A stretch of 64,000 nucleotides of DNA from Ligilactobacillus pobuzihii E100301 = KCTC 13174 (GTDB lineage Bacteria > Bacillota > Bacilli > Lactobacillales > Lactobacillaceae): the NCBI RefSeq assembly GCF_000349725.1, contig NZ_KB714697.1:53286-117285 (forward strand). The letters are read 5' to 3'. Within the stretch, counting starts at the first letter, position 1; each line of letters opens with the position of its first letter. A program made the translations under genes and the position numbers. Under the pieces are notes generated by a model. It did not search any database and was not told where the DNA came from. It saw nothing but the letters and a program-made list of their open reading frames with translations. This document shows positions 19,101-27,702 of this stretch, in pieces.

Positions 19101-19654
19101 AACGTTATGATTTTTTGGAACAACAACAAATAGACCTATTGACTGCTAAAAGTCAGCTTGAAAGTAGTATGGATGAAATAGATAGTGAAGTGAAGGCACG
19201 TTTCAAAAATACTTTTGAAAAAGTTGCTGCTTCATTTGCTCAGGTATTTCCCCAGATCTTTGAGGGCGGTGATGCATATTTGACCTTGACTGATCCAAGT
19301 GATCTCTTGGAAACAGGAATCGAGATCACAGCACAACCTCCTGGTAAAAAAGCGCAGCAATTAAGCTTATTATCTGGTGGTGAAAGAACGCTAACAGCGA
19401 TTGCTTTACTATTTGCGATTTTACAAGTTAGTCCAGTACCATTTGCCGTTTTGGATGAAGCTGAGGCAGCATTAGATGACGTTAATGTTGCACGTTATTC
19501 GCAGTATTTGCGTCGTCTGGATAATGATACTCAGTTTATTTTAATAACTCATCGAAAGGGTACAATGGTCCAAGCAGATGTTTTATATGGAGTGACCATG
19601 CAAGATTCAGGCGTTTCCCGCATGGTATCTGTGTCGTTGGCAGATGTAATTTAA
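16109..19654 (+). CDS. smc: Chromosome partition protein SMC
   Basis: SMC with ScpA/ScpB forms the condensin that organises and separates the chromosome. The 1181 residues show the full layout: Walker A GPNGSGKS at 31-38, a long glutamine- and lysine-rich coiled coil (about 170-500), a hinge near 510-660, a return coiled coil (about 670-1000), the signature LLSGGERTLTAIALL near 1086 and Walker B FAVLDEAEAALDD near 1111. The TTG start follows AAGGAGGAG. The coiled coils are especially rich in Gln. No ScpA/B in the window. Confidence 0.98.
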   Translation: MKLKALTLNGFKSFADKTRIEFTAGLTGIVGPNGSGKSNIIDALRWVLGEQSAKSLRGDKMADIIFGGSESRTALNRAEVSIEFDNADQTLQGLPESVVICRRLYRSGESEFLINNKNVRLRDINELFMDTGVSRNSFSIISQGKVESIFNSKPEERRYLIEEAAGISKYKKEKIKAHAELMETTDHLDRVADIIVELDKQREPLERQASLAKDYLEQKKQYDHYKLSDLVLNIEELKKQADTANSELQKAEQLFNKYSTQNYQQKRVTDELTSKNELIEEKTSDVSKELLELTRQEERITGKQEMSQQERFFQQERSADLQDQLAQNKSDLQDSKQRALDLQKQVDSKKANLSDLKQKLNDLNNQQHIDPSQLADEIEKIRQKILTQVQLQSSLESKVEYLKQNKDTDLAKNKEQDGKLQKKKEKLEQSLTTQKALADKLAISEQKLTEAKKRVNSAQNEVDQSEQDYQQKKEQWYSASDIMHKAQAQLETLNRVAESYGGYYQGAKNVLRGKKQLPGIVGSVAELLELSPRYSQAVQTVLGGQLQNIVTVDEQAGKQGIQYLNKNRLGKATFLPRNKVRARKLSATLVDKLDNINGVLGVASDLVKMDPENQAVLDYLLGTTVIVSDLDVALNAAETLNHSARVVTLKGEIINAGGSMSGGTNKQKHLGLLEQKQQHLHLKADIQTMKDKLAELEVAGKKVADQQREAKQNLKKANELLQGVQKEREKVAKEHAEALFVVKHRQADHDSISSAYAQQNERKQQLEQQLVSTQQRLKKAQQDIAIYQAALEKKQTATTEASVSQKQYHVQKTKLDQEIALEKERVDALQVQLKEVDNQCQHLQVLIEKQSNMIKDLTKKDQFHNSSEKDLKGKLSEVKQRIKKASALQEQLAQNKMELKEKLNQETDKLQRVNELQEAARDEKQQKQIILSRVNAILDRNLSDLSTQYGMSYEYASQQEINREPKQVKHQLKLLKMGLDDLGEVNLGSIKEFERISERYDFLEQQQIDLLTAKSQLESSMDEIDSEVKARFKNTFEKVAASFAQVFPQIFEGGDAYLTLTDPSDLLETGIEITAQPPGKKAQQLSLLSGGERTLTAIALLFAILQVSPVPFAVLDEAEAALDDVNVARYSQYLRRLDNDTQFILITHRKGTMVQADVLYGVTMQDSGVSRMVSVSLADVI

Positions 19655-19703
19655 TAGTTATTTTGGTAAAATAGGTTCGTATTTAGACGGGAGGAGAAAT
19701 AAC

Positions 19704-20954
19704 ATGGGACTTTTTGATAAATTAAAGCGTGCATTTTCTGGCCCTGAACAAGCAGAGGATGAAGAAAAAGAGAAGTTAGAAGAGCAAGATAAAGCACAAG
19801 AACAAAAGGAAAAAGAAGAAACAGAAGAAGAAACACCGGATCAGGCTGATAAAAGCGTTGACGATGAAAAACAAACTCAAATAGAAGATGAAACAACAAA
19901 AGATCAAGCTGAACCAGAAACAAAAGAAGATCTTAAAAAACAGGCAAGAACTTCTGACGATGAAACTTCTGACACAAAAGAAATTAAAGATGCTGAAGAA
20001 AAAAAAGAAACTGAAGAAGATCGTTATGATCAAGGATTGAAAAAATCACGACAAGGATTTGGTGCAAAAATTAATGCTTTGCTCGCGAACTTCCGCCATG
20101 TTGACGAGGACTTCTTTGATGACTTGGAAGAGACATTGATCGAGTCTGACGTGGGTTTTGAAACTGCAGTTAAGATCAGTGATGAGCTTCAAGATGAAGT
20201 TAAGTTACGAAACGCTAAGTCGAAATCCGATGTGTCAGATGCTATTGTTGAAAAATTAGTTGATTTGTATGAGAAGGAAGGCCAAGAAGAGGATAATACG
20301 TTACATTTTGCAAAAAACGGTCCAACTGTCTTTTTGTTCGTTGGTGTAAATGGTGTGGGTAAAACAACCACCATCGGTAAGTTGGCCCATAAGTATCAAC
20401 AAGAAGGAAAAAAGGTTTTGCTGGCGGCTTGTGATACTTTTAGAGCTGGAGCAATTGAACAGTTAGATGAATGGGCCCAGCGTGTGGATGTGGACATTGT
20501 TAAAAAGCCAGCGCAAAGTGATCCAGCTGCAGTCGTGTTTGATGCAGTCAAGCGGGCTCAAACTGAAGATTACGATGTTTTATTAGTTGATACAGCGGGT
20601 CGTTTACAAAATAAAGTTAATTTAATGAACGAGTTAGCTAAGATCAAGCGTGTGATAAAAAGAGAAATACCAGATAGTCCACAAGAGGTTTTATTAGCAT
20701 TAGATGCTACTACTGGACAAAATGCATTAACTCAGGCTAAGCAATTTAAGGATGTTACTGAAGTTAGTGGCATCGTGTTGACTAAACTCGATGGCACAGC
20801 GCGAGGTGGTATTGTGTTGGCTATTAGAAATGAGCTGCATTTACCAGTTAAATTAGTTGGTTTAGGTGAGCAAATGGATGACCTACGTGATTTTGATGCT
20901 GAGAAGTTTGTTTATGGCCTTTTCAAAGATCTAGTTGCACAGACTGCAAAATAG
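19704..20954 (+). CDS. ftsY: Signal recognition particle receptor FtsY
   Basis: FtsY is the membrane-associated SRP receptor GTPase that accepts ribosome-nascent chains from Ffh. The first 10 residues ([11 protein letters not shown]) are an amphipathic membrane anchor; residues about 12-115 are an unusually acidic, Glu/Lys/Asp-rich low-complexity A domain; the NG domain follows, with [10 protein letters not shown] near 213-222, [22 protein letters not shown] and [10 protein letters not shown]. Total 416 residues. It follows smc and precedes ylxM-ffh, so receptor and SRP protein are made from the same cluster. Confidence 0.97.
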   Translation: MGLFDKLKRAFSGPEQAEDEEKEKLEEQDKAQEQKEKEETEEETPDQADKSVDDEKQTQIEDETTKDQAEPETKEDLKKQARTSDDETSDTKEIKDAEEKKETEEDRYDQGLKKSRQGFGAKINALLANFRHVDEDFFDDLEETLIESDVGFETAVKISDELQDEVKLRNAKSKSDVSDAIVEKLVDLYEKEGQEEDNTLHFAKNGPTVFLFVGVNGVGKTTTIGKLAHKYQQEGKKVLLAACDTFRAGAIEQLDEWAQRVDVDIVKKPAQSDPAAVVFDAVKRAQTEDYDVLLVDTAGRLQNKVNLMNELAKIKRVIKREIPDSPQEVLLALDATTGQNALTQAKQFKDVTEVSGIVLTKLDGTARGGIVLAIRNELHLPVKLVGLGEQMDDLRDFDAEKFVYGLFKDLVAQTAK

Positions 20955-20962
20955 GTGGAAAA

Positions 20963-21307
20963 ATGGAACTTGAAAAAACTAACCGGATCAATGCATTATT
21001 TGATTTTTATGAAGGATTGTTAACAAATAAGCAGATGCAATATATTGGCTCATATTACCGTGACGATTATTCTTTGGGGGAAATTGCCGAGAATTTCAAT
21101 GTTTCACGTCAAGCTGTTTATGATAATATAAAGAGAACAGAACATACTTTAGAAAATTATGAAAGCAAGTTACACTTGTACCGGGATTTTCTAGAAAGAA
21201 ATGAGAGAATGGATTCTTTGATGCATTATGTTAAAAAACATTATCAAAGTGATCATGAATTGTTAAAATTGGTCGCTCAATTAGAGAATACTGAAGACCT
21301 AGGATGA
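20963..21307 (+). CDS. Putative SRP-associated HTH protein YlxM
   Basis: YlxM/p13 family, 114 residues, found next to ffh in Gram-positive bacteria. A sigma-like helix-turn-helix is visible ([23 protein letters not shown], about residues 33-55). Known members bind SRP RNA/Ffh and modulate SRP in streptococci; a DNA-binding role is also suggested by the fold. It starts 8 bases after ftsY and ends 15 bases before ffh, so it is surely co-transcribed with both. Confidence 0.93.
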   Translation: MELEKTNRINALFDFYEGLLTNKQMQYIGSYYRDDYSLGEIAENFNVSRQAVYDNIKRTEHTLENYESKLHLYRDFLERNERMDSLMHYVKKHYQSDHELLKLVAQLENTEDLG

Positions 21308-21322
21308 AAGTGAGGATAAATA

Positions 21323-22765
21323 ATGGCATTTGAAGGATTAACTGAACGATTGCAAAATGCGATCGGCAAGTTACGCCGTAAGGGTAAAATCAGCGAATCA
21401 GATGTGAAAGAAGTTATGCGTGAGATCCGTCTAGCTTTATTAGAGGCCGACGTAAACTTTGGGGTTGTCAAAGATTTTGTGAAGACTGTACGTACCCGTG
21501 CAGTCGGTAGTGAGGTTTTAGAAAGTTTAACCCCTGCTCAGCAAATAGTTAAAATAGTAAATGAAGAATTAGTGAAAGTCATGGGACAAGAGTCAGTCCC
21601 CTTGAATAAGTCGCCTAAGATCCCAACGGTTATCATGATGGTGGGACTGCAGGGTGCTGGTAAAACTACAACAGCCAGTAAATTAGCATTAAAGTTAAAA
21701 AATGAAAAACATGCGCGACCTTTGATGATCGCGGCCGATGTTTATCGTCCAGCTGCGATCGACCAGTTAAAAACATTAGGTCAAGAAAATGATTTACCCG
21801 TTTTTGATATGGGGACGGATGTTTCTCCAGTGAAAATTGTTGAAGAAGGATTGAAAGTCGCTCAGGAAAATAAAAATGATTATGTTTTCATTGATACTGC
21901 TGGTCGTTTACAAATCGATGAGAAGCTGATGCAAGAATTGACTGATATTCAAAAATTAGCGACACCGGATGAGGTCTTGCTGACAGTTGATTCGATGACA
22001 GGTCAAAATGCGACCGAAGTAGCAGAGGGCTTTAATGAACAGCTGAATATCACTGGTGTTATTTTAACTAAACTTGATGGTGATACGCGCGGTGGCGCAG
22101 CTCTTTCGATCCGTGCTGTAACTGGTAAGCCGATCAAGTTTATTGGTCAAGGTGAAAAGATGGATGACCTTGACGTCTTTTATCCAGATCGAATGGCATC
22201 TCGGATCCTTGGTATGGGTGATATGATGACCTTGATCGAGAAAGCCCAGAAAGATTATGATGAGAAAAAGGCACAAGATCTTCAAGATAAAATGAAGGCT
22301 AGTTCTTTTGACTTTAATGACTTTCTTGAGCAGATCGATCAAGTTCAAAATATGGGTTCCATGGAAGACATTATGAAGATGATCCCAGGAATGGCCAATA
22401 ACCCTGCCTTGAAAAATGCTGAGATCAATCCAAAAGATATGGATCATACTAAGGCAATTGTTTATTCTATGACTCCACAAGAGCGTGAAGATCCAGATAT
22501 CTTAAAGCCTAGTCGTCGACGCCGAATCGCAGCTGGTTCGGGACGGTCGGTCCAAGAGGTCAATCGTTTGATCAAGCAGTTTAAACAAATGCGTGATATG
22601 ATGGCTAAAGTTTCAAATGGGAATTTTTCTGGAATGGAAAACTTATTTGGCAACGGTATGCAAGGTAAGATGGCAAAAATGTCTATGAATAAGATGGCTC
22701 GTAAAAATAAAAAGAAGAAAATGAAAAAAATGAAAAAGCTAAAAAAAGCGCGTAAACGTCGCTGA
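21323..22765 (+). CDS. ffh: Signal recognition particle protein Ffh
   Basis: Ffh is the SRP54 GTPase that binds signal sequences and SRP RNA. The N and G domains carry GLQGAGKTTTASKLA near 107-121, AADVYRPAAIDQL, DTAGRLQ, and TKLDGDTRGG. The C-terminal M domain (about 300-480) is Met-rich, contains the RNA-binding SRRRRIAAGSGRS motif, and ends in a run of Lys, Met and Arg. Length 480 residues, a little longer than Bacillus because of that tail. It closes the rnc-smc-ftsY-ylxM-ffh cluster. Confidence 0.98.
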   Translation: MAFEGLTERLQNAIGKLRRKGKISESDVKEVMREIRLALLEADVNFGVVKDFVKTVRTRAVGSEVLESLTPAQQIVKIVNEELVKVMGQESVPLNKSPKIPTVIMMVGLQGAGKTTTASKLALKLKNEKHARPLMIAADVYRPAAIDQLKTLGQENDLPVFDMGTDVSPVKIVEEGLKVAQENKNDYVFIDTAGRLQIDEKLMQELTDIQKLATPDEVLLTVDSMTGQNATEVAEGFNEQLNITGVILTKLDGDTRGGAALSIRAVTGKPIKFIGQGEKMDDLDVFYPDRMASRILGMGDMMTLIEKAQKDYDEKKAQDLQDKMKASSFDFNDFLEQIDQVQNMGSMEDIMKMIPGMANNPALKNAEINPKDMDHTKAIVYSMTPQEREDPDILKPSRRRRIAAGSGRSVQEVNRLIKQFKQMRDMMAKVSNGNFSGMENLFGNGMQGKMAKMSMNKMARKNKKKKMKKMKKLKKARKRR

Positions 22766-22822
22766 TTTTCGCTTGTTTTTGTTGGTTCATTGAAAAATAT
22801 TTTAAGTGTCAAGAAATTTCCC

Positions 22823-22851
22823 TTTACAGGTCAGAAAATAACTGTTATATT
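22823..22851 (+). promoter_or_regulatory. rpsP: Promoter of rpsP operon
   Basis: TTTACA (22823-22828), 17 bases, TATATT (22846-22851), with TGT before the -10. A close match to the sigma-A consensus, 38 bases upstream of the rpsP ATG. Confidence 0.8.
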
Positions 22852-22888
22852 TATAAGCGTTGAGAAATTATATAGGAGGTGTTAAAAC

Positions 22889-23164
22889 ATGGCAGTTAAG
22901 ATTCGTATGAAACGGATGGGCTCTAAGAGACGTCCATTTTACCGTATCGTTGTTGCTGATTCACGTGCACCACGTGATGGTCGTCAGATCGAAACGGTCG
23001 GCACATATAATCCTTTAACTAAACCAGAAGAAGTTGTCTTGAATGAGGATCGTATTTTGGCATGGTTAGGGAATGGGGCACAACCTTCAGATACAGTACG
23101 TAATATTCTTTCAAAGGAAGGTATCATGAAGCAGTTCCACGAAAGTAAGTTAGCTAAGAAATAA
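22889..23164 (+). CDS. rpsP: 30S ribosomal protein S16
   Basis: S16 is an early-binding 30S assembly protein. The 91-residue sequence begins [20 protein letters not shown] and continues [19 protein letters not shown], both diagnostic. The ATG follows AGGAGGTG. It heads the rpsP-khpA-rimM-trmD-rplS order conserved across Firmicutes, with its own strong promoter. Confidence 0.98.
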   Translation: MAVKIRMKRMGSKRRPFYRIVVADSRAPRDGRQIETVGTYNPLTKPEEVVLNEDRILAWLGNGAQPSDTVRNILSKEGIMKQFHESKLAKK

Positions 23165-23174
23165 GGTAAATTAA

Positions 23175-23420
23175 ATGAATGAAGCAGATGTGAAGCAATT
23201 AATTATGTCGATTGTTAAGCCGCTTGTTGCACAACCGGATGCTGTTTCTATTGTAACGCAGCGGGATGCACACTTTTTGAACTTTAATTTATCTGTGGCA
23301 ACAGTAGATGTTGGCCGGGTTATCGGTAAACATGGCCGTGTTGCTCAAGCTATTCGGACGATCGTTTATAGTGTCCACTTAAATGATTCTGCACGAGTGC
23401 GGTTAAATATTGTGGACTAA
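23175..23420 (+). CDS. khpA: KH-domain RNA-binding protein KhpA (YlqC)
   Basis: KhpA is a single-KH protein that partners with KhpB (Jag/EloR) and affects cell elongation and RNA metabolism in streptococci and lactobacilli. The KH GxxG loop is visible as VIGKHGRVAQAIR at about 55-67 of 81 residues. It lies 10 bases after rpsP. A terminator-like hairpin separates it from rimM. KhpB is not encoded here. Confidence 0.93.
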   Translation: MNEADVKQLIMSIVKPLVAQPDAVSIVTQRDAHFLNFNLSVATVDVGRVIGKHGRVAQAIRTIVYSVHLNDSARVRLNIVD

Positions 23421-23437
23421 AAATAATCTAATAGTAG

Positions 23438-23486
23438 CCAGCCTCTTGTTCAGACAAAATTGTTTTGGACGGAGGCTTTCTTTTTT
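23438..23486 (+). terminator. Terminator or attenuator between khpA and rimM
   Basis: AGCCTC (23440-23445) pairs with GAGGCT (23472-23477), with an inner GTTCA.ACA/TGTT.TGGAC pairing, followed by TTTCTTTTTT. The rimM ribosome site AGGAG begins immediately after the T-run and there is no clear promoter between, so partial read-through is required for rimM-trmD. Confidence 0.8.
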
Positions 23487-23498
23487 AGGAGTGTGTTT

Positions 23499-24014
23499 AT
23501 GACATATAATAATGTTGGAAAAATTGTAAATACCCATGGGATCCGTGGTGAGGTCAAGGTTTTAGCAACGACTGATTTTGTTGATAAACGTTTTGCTCCA
23601 GGAGAAACTCTTTACGTTGCAATAAAGGATAACGAGCCGAAAAAATTAACGATCCAACGTCACCGCCGACAAAAACAGTTTGAAATGCTGACTTTTGAAG
23701 AAGTTTCAGACATTAATGAAGCTGAAAAATATAAGGGCGCCCAATTACAAATTACAAGTGATCAACAAACGCCTTTGGAGAATGGGGAATTTTATTACCG
23801 TGAAATAATCGGACTAAAAGTTTACTCCGTACAAAAGGAATTTCTAGGGACGATCACTGACATTATGGAAACTGGCGCAAATGATGTATGGATCGTTGCA
23901 CGTCCAAATGGTAAAGAAGTTTTATTACCTGCGATCAAGGATGTAATTTTAAATGTCAACCTTGACCAACACTGTGTGATCGTTGATTGGCTCGAAGGAT
24001 TGGATGAACAATGA
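23499..24014 (+). CDS. rimM: 16S rRNA processing protein RimM
   Basis: RimM helps assemble the 30S head together with S19. The start is the ATG at 23499, seven bases after AGGAG, giving 171 residues (an in-frame upstream start lies inside the terminator hairpin). The N-terminal RimM domain begins [16 protein letters not shown]; the C-terminal PRC barrel includes [23 protein letters not shown]. The end overlaps trmD as ATGA, a coupled pair found in nearly all bacteria. Confidence 0.96.
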   Translation: MTYNNVGKIVNTHGIRGEVKVLATTDFVDKRFAPGETLYVAIKDNEPKKLTIQRHRRQKQFEMLTFEEVSDINEAEKYKGAQLQITSDQQTPLENGEFYYREIIGLKVYSVQKEFLGTITDIMETGANDVWIVARPNGKEVLLPAIKDVILNVNLDQHCVIVDWLEGLDEQ

Positions 24015-24745
24015 AAATAGATATTTTGAGTTTATTTCCAGAAATGTTTACGGGCCCACTTTCTTCTTCGATCATTGGTAAAGCGATAGAAAAAGAAATA
24101 CTGGACATTCAGTTAACAAATTTTCGTGATTATACCACTGACCGACAAAATCATGTAGATGATTATCCTTATGGCGGTGGTGCGGGGATGTTGTTGCAGG
24201 CTCAGCCGATCTATGATGCTCTAGATCATGTTAAAGATGACCGTCAAGGATTAGGGCGTGTGATATTATTAGATCCTGCGGGTCGTAAATTTGATCAAAA
24301 AGCAGCAGAAGAATTAGCACAAGAACCACAATTAACGTTTATTTGTGGCCATTATGAAGGATATGATGAAAGAGTAAAAGAACGGGTGACTGATGAGTTT
24401 TCACTCGGAGATTTTGTTTTAACCGGTGGAGAATTGGGCGCAATGGTTATGATCGATGCAACTGTACGATTATTGCCAGAAGTGTTAGGCAATAGCGCCT
24501 CTGCCCCAGGAGATTCGTTTTCTTCTGGTCTTTTAGAATATCCTCAATATACGCGTCCTGCTAATTTTAGAGGAATGAAAGTTCCGGATGTCTTATTATC
24601 TGGTGATCACCAAAAAATAGCAAAATGGCGTCAGCGTCAAGCTTTTAATAAAACTTTTGCTAGACGACCAGATATGATTGAAAAACGTGAACTATCTAAG
24701 ATAGAAAAACAATGGTTACAGAAGTTACAACAAGGCAGAATTTGA
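24011..24745 (+). CDS. trmD: tRNA (guanine-37-N1)-methyltransferase TrmD
   Basis: TrmD methylates G37 of tRNAs reading CNN codons, preventing +1 frameshifts. The SPOUT knot is evident: [10 protein letters not shown] at the start, [22 protein letters not shown] and [11 protein letters not shown]. Length is 244 residues, a normal size. It overlaps rimM by four bases. An 8-bp inverted repeat follows directly after the stop. Confidence 0.97.
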   Translation: MKIDILSLFPEMFTGPLSSSIIGKAIEKEILDIQLTNFRDYTTDRQNHVDDYPYGGGAGMLLQAQPIYDALDHVKDDRQGLGRVILLDPAGRKFDQKAAEELAQEPQLTFICGHYEGYDERVKERVTDEFSLGDFVLTGGELGAMVMIDATVRLLPEVLGNSASAPGDSFSSGLLEYPQYTRPANFRGMKVPDVLLSGDHQKIAKWRQRQAFNKTFARRPDMIEKRELSKIEKQWLQKLQQGRI

Positions 24746-24746
24746 G

Positions 24747-24778
24747 ATTTTGACAAAAGTATTGTATTGAGTCAAAAT
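24747..24778 (+). repeat. Inverted repeat after trmD
   Basis: Perfect 8-bp arms ATTTTGAC (24747-24754) and GTCAAAAT (24771-24778), starting 2 bases after the trmD stop. There is no T-run, so it may be a 3'-end stabilising or processing hairpin or a weak terminator. Confidence 0.5.
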
Positions 24779-24793
24779 TCGTAACAAAACTCA

Positions 24794-24822
24794 TTTACAC
24801 AAGAGAATTGTTATGCTAAACT
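24794..24822 (+). promoter_or_regulatory. rplS: Promoter of rplS
   Basis: TTTACA (24794-24799), 17 bases, TAAACT (24817-24822), with the extended -10 TGC directly before. This gives rplS its own transcript and an untranslated leader of about 70 bases. Confidence 0.8.
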
Positions 24823-24828
24823 ATTATT

Positions 24829-24899
24829 TGGCTATTAAGGCCACATTAACGATATTCCGCTGCAACTGGACATGAATATCGGTGAAAGGAAGAAAAATA
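24829..24899 (+). promoter_or_regulatory. Candidate L19 ribosomal protein leader
   Basis: Between the rplS promoter and its ribosome site are a short TGGC/GCCA hairpin and a perfect 8-bp stem CGATATTC (24850-24857) / GAATATCG (24874-24881) with a 16-base loop CGCTGCAACTGGACAT. The stem ends right at the GGTGAAAGG ribosome site. Low-GC Gram-positives are known to carry an autoregulatory L19 leader at this place, so I assign it by position and shape, not by a covariance search. Confidence 0.65.
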
Positions 24900-25256
24900 A
24901 TGTCAGTTAATCCATTAATTGAAAAACTCACACAGTCACAGCTGCGTGATGACATTCCAGATTTTAAAGCAGGCGATACTGTTCGTGTACATGCGCGTAT
25001 CGTTGAAGGTAAGCGTGAACGTGTTCAGATGTTCGAGGGTGTTGTTATTAAACGCCGTGGTGAAGGTATTTCTGCAACATACACTGTTCGTAAGATCAGT
25101 AGTGGTGTTGGTGTTGAACGTACTTTCCCAGTTCATTCACCACGTGTTGATAAAATCGAAGTTATTCGTAATGGCCGTGTTCGTCGTGCTAAGTTGTACT
25201 ACTTGCGTGCATTGCAAGGTAAAGCAGCTCGTATTCCAGAACGCCGTCGTAAATAG
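24900..25256 (+). CDS. rplS: 50S ribosomal protein L19
   Basis: L19 lies at the 30S-50S interface. The ATG at 24900 gives 118 residues, the family length, starting [21 protein letters not shown] and including [11 protein letters not shown] and [14 protein letters not shown]. An in-frame upstream start at 24882 would lie in the ribosome site. It has its own promoter and leader, and a terminator follows at once, so it is a single-gene unit after trmD. Confidence 0.98.
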   Translation: MSVNPLIEKLTQSQLRDDIPDFKAGDTVRVHARIVEGKRERVQMFEGVVIKRRGEGISATYTVRKISSGVGVERTFPVHSPRVDKIEVIRNGRVRRAKLYYLRALQGKAARIPERRRK

Positions 25257-25269
25257 TAATAATTATTTG

Positions 25270-25299
25270 GTCCTTGTTAATTATACAAGGGCTTTTTTT
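25270..25299 (+). terminator. Intrinsic terminator after rplS
   Basis: CCTTGT (25272-25277) pairs with ACAAGG (25285-25290) and is followed by GC and seven T. Confidence 0.85.
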
Positions 25300-25396
25300 G
25301 TAGCATTTATTTTATGATTCTTGCAGTTTAGAAAGTAAATTTTTTATTTAAAAAAATTTTGTTTGGAGGAAATATTGACTTTTTATTTTCCTTTAG

Positions 25397-25425
25397 TTCA
25401 ATAAAACATTAAATTGTGCTAAAAT
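25397..25425 (+). promoter_or_regulatory. Probable promoter of pyrH-frr
   Basis: TAAAAT (25420-25425) preceded by TGTGC, an extended -10; the -35 (TTCAAT, 25397-25402, 17-base spacer) is weak. Nothing else is evident in the 227 bases between rplS and pyrH besides the rplS terminator. Confidence 0.5.
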
Positions 25426-25483
25426 TACCAATGAACGTGATTTCATAGTAAAATTATGAATGAATAAAACTAGGAGGAGCAGC

Positions 25484-26203
25484 ATGTCAATCAAGTACAA
25501 ACGTGTAATTATTAAATTAAGCGGTGAAGCACTAGCCGGTAAGGAGGGCCATGGTATTAATCCCCCAGAAATTCGTAAAGTTGCTGAGGAGTTAAAGGAT
25601 GTTTACGATTTGGGTGTCGAAATTGCCATCGTTGTTGGTGGTGGAAACATGTGGCGTGGCGAAGCTGGTGCTCAGATGGGAATGGAACGTGCCCAGGCCG
25701 ATTATATTGGGATGTTAGGAACGATCATGAATGCACTTGCTTTACAGGACAATCTTGAAAATGTTGGTGTTCCGACACGAGTTCAAACTTCGATCGAGAT
25801 GCGTCAGATTGCAGAACCATATATTCGTCGTAAGGCAACACGTCATTTGGAAAAACATCGAGTAGTGATTTTTGCCGGTGGTACTGGTTCACCATACTTC
25901 TCAACTGATACTACCGCAGCTTTACGTGCTTCTGAAATTAACGCAGATGTGATTTTGATGGCGAAAAATGGTGTTGATGGTATTTATTCTGCTGATCCAA
26001 ATGTTGATCCGGATGCTGAGAAATACCAGTCACTTACACATTTAGATGTTATCAATAAAGGGCTGCATGTGATGGATACAACTGCTTCTTCTCTTTCAAT
26101 GGATAATGACATTCCATTGGTTGTGTTTAATATGAATGAACATGGGAACATCAAAAAAGTTGTTCTCGGCGAAAACATCGGAACTACAGTGGAGGGTAAA
26201 TAG
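25484..26203 (+). CDS. pyrH: UMP kinase
   Basis: Hexameric UMP kinase of the amino-acid-kinase family, making UDP for nucleotide and wall-precursor synthesis. The ATG at 25484 follows TAGGAGGAG and gives 239 residues. Motifs seen are [36 protein letters not shown] and [13 protein letters not shown]. It is followed 3 bases later by frr, the usual pyrH-frr pair. Confidence 0.97.
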   Translation: MSIKYKRVIIKLSGEALAGKEGHGINPPEIRKVAEELKDVYDLGVEIAIVVGGGNMWRGEAGAQMGMERAQADYIGMLGTIMNALALQDNLENVGVPTRVQTSIEMRQIAEPYIRRKATRHLEKHRVVIFAGGTGSPYFSTDTTAALRASEINADVILMAKNGVDGIYSADPNVDPDAEKYQSLTHLDVINKGLHVMDTTASSLSMDNDIPLVVFNMNEHGNIKKVVLGENIGTTVEGK

Positions 26204-26206
26204 ATT

Positions 26207-26770
26207 ATGAAAATTAGTAATCCAATCATCAAAGAAGCACAGGAAAAAATGTCAAAGTCAGAAGACTCTTTACAACGTGAGTTAGGTAATATCCGAGCTG
26301 GCCGTGCGAATGCTAGCTTACTTAGCCGTATCAATGTTAATTATTACGGAGTCGAAACACCACTAAACCAAATGGCACAAATTTCGGTACCTGAAGCACG
26401 TGTTTTATTGGTAAAACCGTATGATAAATCTGCTTTAAAAGATGTAGAACATGCTATTTTGGCTTCAGATCTCGGGATTTCGCCTGCTAATGATGGTTCA
26501 GCAATTAGATTAGTGATCCCACAACTTACTGAAGAACGTCGCCAAGAATTAGCTAAACAAGTTAGAGCTAAGACTGAAGATGGTAAGGTTGCTGTTCGTA
26601 ATATTCGTCGTGATATGATGGATCAATTAAAACAGTCAGAAAAAGACGGGGACCTTAATGAAGATGAGCTTCATAGTTTAGAAGAACAAGCACAACAAGT
26701 CACAGATGAATCAGTTAAAAACCTTGATTTAATCGCTGATGATAAAGAAAAAGAAATTCTCGAAGGTTAA
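26207..26770 (+). CDS. frr: Ribosome recycling factor
   Basis: RRF with EF-G splits post-termination ribosomes. The 187 residues show the family's [29 protein letters not shown], the central [20 protein letters not shown] and the long helical tail ending near [10 protein letters not shown]. It starts 3 bases after pyrH. A large terminator closes the unit. Confidence 0.98.
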   Translation: MKISNPIIKEAQEKMSKSEDSLQRELGNIRAGRANASLLSRINVNYYGVETPLNQMAQISVPEARVLLVKPYDKSALKDVEHAILASDLGISPANDGSAIRLVIPQLTEERRQELAKQVRAKTEDGKVAVRNIRRDMMDQLKQSEKDGDLNEDELHSLEEQAQQVTDESVKNLDLIADDKEKEILEG

Positions 26771-26784
26771 TTTTTAACATTACT

Positions 26785-26869
26785 AACACAAAAGAGAGGC
26801 AGAAATTTTTGGAATAATTAGTGTTTTTCTAATTTTCTTGAAAGTTTTTGCCTCTTTTGTGTTATTTTT
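26785..26869 (+). terminator. Long intrinsic terminator after frr
   Basis: AACACAAAAGAGAGGC (from 26785) pairs with GCCTCTTTTGTGTT, with a 2-base bulge, around an internal AT-rich region, and is followed by ATTTTT. An extended -10-like TGATACAAT (-10 hexamer 26872-26877) directly after it may serve uppS. Confidence 0.9.
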
Positions 26870-26905
26870 GATACAATATCTGTTGATACTCAGGAGGTGT
26901 ACCCT

Positions 26906-27682
26906 TTGTTCAGTAATAAGGAAAAGAAAAATTCTCAAGAACAGTTAGAAAAAGAGGCGTTGGATCCACAAAGGATCCCTAATCATATCGCTGTTATTAT
27001 GGACGGAAATGGTCGGTGGGCACAGAAACGACATTTGCCACGTGTAGTTGGCCATAAGCAGGGCATGGAAGTAGTAGAAGTTATCACGAAAGCAGCTAGT
27101 AATCTAGGCGTAAAAGTCTTAACCTTATATGCGTTTTCAACTGAAAATTGGAAGCGTCCAGTGGATGAAGTCAATTATTTAATGGATCTACCTGTTAAAT
27201 TTTTTAACCGTTTTGTTCCAGAATTGATTTCTCATAATGTTCAGGTCAATGTTATGGGAGATGAAAGCAAGCTTCCTAAAAAGACTCAAGTAGCTGTTCA
27301 TAATGCGATCGAGCAGACTAAAAGCTGTGATGGCATGATTTTAAATTTTGCGTTGAATTATGGATCACGGACAGAAATTGTTGAAGCTACGAAAAAGATT
27401 GCTAGAGATGTAAAAGATGAACAACTCGATGAAAGTCAGATCAATGACGAAATATTTGCAAAGTATTTAATGAGTGAACAACTTCATCCGTACAATGATC
27501 CAGATTTGTTGATTCGGACAAGTGGAGAACAGCGGATCTCGAATTTTTTGTTGTGGCAAATTGCATATAGTGAGCTTGTATTTACGGAGGTCTATTGGCC
27601 GGATTACAAACCACAGAACTTGTATGAAGATATTTTAAAATTTCAGCAACGTAATCGCCGTTTTGGAGGCATTAAGGCATAA
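26906..27682 (+). CDS. uppS: Undecaprenyl diphosphate synthase
   Basis: UppS makes the C55 lipid carrier for peptidoglycan and wall polymers. I choose TTG 26906, eight bases after AGGAGG, giving 258 residues; the GTG at 26897 is part of the ribosome site. HIAVIMDGNGRWA carries the catalytic Asp (D33), followed by GHKQGMEVV, TLYAFSTENWKRP, and the late DLLIRTSGEQRISNFLLWQ. It begins the uppS-cdsA-rseP-proS run, which is conserved in Firmicutes. Confidence 0.97.
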   Translation: MFSNKEKKNSQEQLEKEALDPQRIPNHIAVIMDGNGRWAQKRHLPRVVGHKQGMEVVEVITKAASNLGVKVLTLYAFSTENWKRPVDEVNYLMDLPVKFFNRFVPELISHNVQVNVMGDESKLPKKTQVAVHNAIEQTKSCDGMILNFALNYGSRTEIVEATKKIARDVKDEQLDESQINDEIFAKYLMSEQLHPYNDPDLLIRTSGEQRISNFLLWQIAYSELVFTEVYWPDYKPQNLYEDILKFQQRNRRFGGIKA

Positions 27683-27702
27683 AAAGGAGCAAATGAGGAT
27701 AA

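Noticed and set aside
19651-20033. Antisense frames rich in Phe and Leu opposite ftsY
   Set aside because: They only mirror the GAA/AAA codons of the acidic A domain of FtsY.
24919-25317. Overlapping 132-codon frame across rplS
   Set aside because: Shadow frame of L19, with no ribosome site and an improbable composition; it runs into the terminator.
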